DNA of 64,000 nucleotides, taken from NCBI RefSeq assembly GCF_910592395.1, contig NC_088313.1, positions 2,236,501 through 2,300,500 on the forward strand, read 5' to 3'. The notes beneath the pieces are model-generated. The model had not been told where the DNA came from. It saw only the letters and a program-made list of their open reading frames with translations, and ran no database searches. A program made the position numbers and the translations under genes. Source of the DNA: Lineus longissimus (taxonomy: Eukaryota > Nemertea > Pilidiophora > Heteronemertea > Lineidae). Each line of letters opens with the position of its first letter. Within the stretch, counting starts at the first letter, position 1. Below are positions 62,450 through 64,000 of this stretch, one piece after another.

Positions 62450-62700
62450 CCATAATGAAATGTTAGATTCTATACGACGCTCTATACTGTACAAGTGTTC
62501 TGTCTCACGGTGCATTACATTCATTGCCCAGCCTAATCTCAAACTTGAAACCAAGGAGCACACAAACAGCACTTTACTGCTGACTGATTCAGGCCAGTTG
62601 AAAGTACCAAGAGCCATGGACGAGCTTCGAACCCACAGCCTTCCGATCACAAGTCGTAAGCCCCACAACTGTGCCTCGGCAATTTCACTGTGCCACCACC
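62450..62700 (-). mobile_element. tRNA-derived SINE, minus strand
   Basis: On the minus strand the element starts near 62700 with ggtggtggcacagtg (A-box TGGCACAGTG, 62686-62695), then gggcttacgacttgtgatcg, then gctgtgggttcgaagctc holding a good B-box (62622-62633). Box order and spacing of about 55 bases match an internal pol III promoter from a tRNA. The body continues to a tatagagcgtcgtatagaat tail near 62465. Not a working tRNA, since no stems close. Confidence 0.6.
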
Positions 62701-64000
62701 ATTAAGTTTGGTGTAACGTTCTCAAGATATAAACATGGCTGAACATAATATCCATCACTGATCCATGATGCTAAAAATAGAAATTCATTTCTTTATGGGA
62801 GAGACAGAGTTGGTCCACCAAGTCAGATATGTTACCAATATGTCCAGCGAGGGGAACATCTCATATCTTTCTCAGTGGTCAGCAATCCATCTTCCTTCTG
62901 AGACAACATCAAATCCCCAAGGGAAAGCCCACGGACCGACTAACAAAGCCAGATGGGGGATTTCTACAAGTTAGTATGAGTGACGTCACTTTGTGGTATA
63001 ATCTGTGTTCATGTTTGCCTGCCTGGCACTCCTTTTAAAAAGTTTACCCTGAAGACCATGCACAGACCCAATATTGGTGGTGGAAACTACACCAACTAAA
63101 AGAGCCAACATCACAGATTCTCACACGCTCAGCCTAAAGCTCATTTTGTAGCTCACAATGCTGTCAATATATCATATTGCCTCATCTGACGTGAAAAATG
63201 ATCGCGGAGGCTATGAACTAGATTGGATACACTGGATCAGTTTGTTCCCTAATGACGGATATCCAAGTTCAGACGGCCAATCTGACACTGGGTGCTTGCT
63301 CAAAGGATGATGTGTCCTTAAGATAGACATTGCCACAGGGTGATGAAGGAGGTTGACTTTTCAAAATGCCTCCTCCTGACATCTAGAGGACACCAAAGGA
63401 TGTCACCAATGATCAGTTAGGACATCATGTGGTACCAACAGACATCAGAGACAGGCAACAGGGGGATCAATTCAAGGACCAGGAAGAAGTGAGTGCACTG
63501 CATTCCTCATCGGAATTCGTTGTTTTTGTCAAAAATTCCATGGTCAATTTCAAAGATTTTCATGAAATTTGGGCGGGGGGGGGTTGCATCTGGTGCTCTT
63601 GCCCAAAGCCTGGGCCAGCAATAGGCCAACACTTCTTGCAGGGAAAGATCAATAAGGCTCTTGGCCAAACTGACCCTCTACCTCATCCAGCGTCTTGATG
63701 CGTTAAAATTCAGTCTCAGTGCCATGTGCTCCTGCCATGTGACAGTACTAATCATGTAAGCCATGACCCTCTACACAACTCCATTATGATCCATCGCCCA
63801 CCGCTCCCAATTATTCCTTCTGTGGATGAACAGGATAGTGGATGATGAAAAATTAATGAAGGTCACTAAAGGATGTGCTGACCTTCAGCATGTGTACGAT
63901 CCTTCTCAATTCAGGGAACATCACTTGGCACTTATTGTGTTTTGCTGAATGGGGTGCATGGCCAGAAGTACGATGAATACCTGGCCATAGTTTGGGCCAA
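62701..64000. other. Spacer to window end
   Basis: A run of nine G at 63575-63583; otherwise no gene or repeat recognised. The overlapping plus frames 62765-62974 and 62829-63038 cover the same DNA and are not both real; neither resembles a known protein. Confidence 0.4.

Overview
This window looks like animal nuclear DNA of low gene density, most likely from a marine invertebrate. It is AT-rich. No open frame is longer than 158 codons, and there are no ribosome-binding-site/operon layouts. Introns would be needed to make any gene. It also carries diverged SINE, LINE and MITE-like remnants and many short minisatellites, as in lophotrochozoan and invertebrate deuterostome genomes. The species cannot be fixed from sequence reading alone.

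I find no complete protein-coding gene, no convincing functional tRNA, rRNA or snRNA gene, and no CRISPR array. The best coding hints are isolated and should be read as candidate exons only: a two-membrane-segment frame on the minus strand (20074-20379), a donor-terminated frame (24086-24271), two possible signal-peptide or signal-anchor first exons (39571-39663 and 45842-45923), a GC-richer frame (52444-52746), and an exon-like frame behind a tandemly repeated acceptor (54161-54280).

What the window does hold clearly is repeat structure. There is an interspersed family with five recognisable copies in two orientations (15002, 25347, 26791 reversed, 30950, 59036). A 200-bp foldback element lies at 32331-32530 and a stem-loop with 40-bp arms at 49749-49878. 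A MITE-like element with CRE-type sites lies at 57421-57650. A LINE 3' end with an (ATT)n tail lies at 28285-28451, and tRNA-derived SINE pieces lie at 25271, 32170, 47480 and 62450. Minisatellites lie at 1058, 5265, 9121, 11437, 15777, 39373, 42531 and 52121. Several diverged tandem duplications have units of about 110-150 bp (440, 4150, 20553, 26901, 34087, 35918).

Layout: 0-13 kb is spacer with small tandem duplications. 13-33 kb is rich in interspersed repeats, with a homeodomain-type palindrome at 26554 and paired octamer motifs at 29658. 34-43 kb carries long-unit tandem repeats. 43-53 kb is mostly spacer with the 49.7-kb stem-loop. 53-64 kb has the repeated-acceptor exon candidate, a 21-G run, a MITE and a SINE. 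The simplest reading is a large intron or intergenic region between developmental-type genes, but that is inference.
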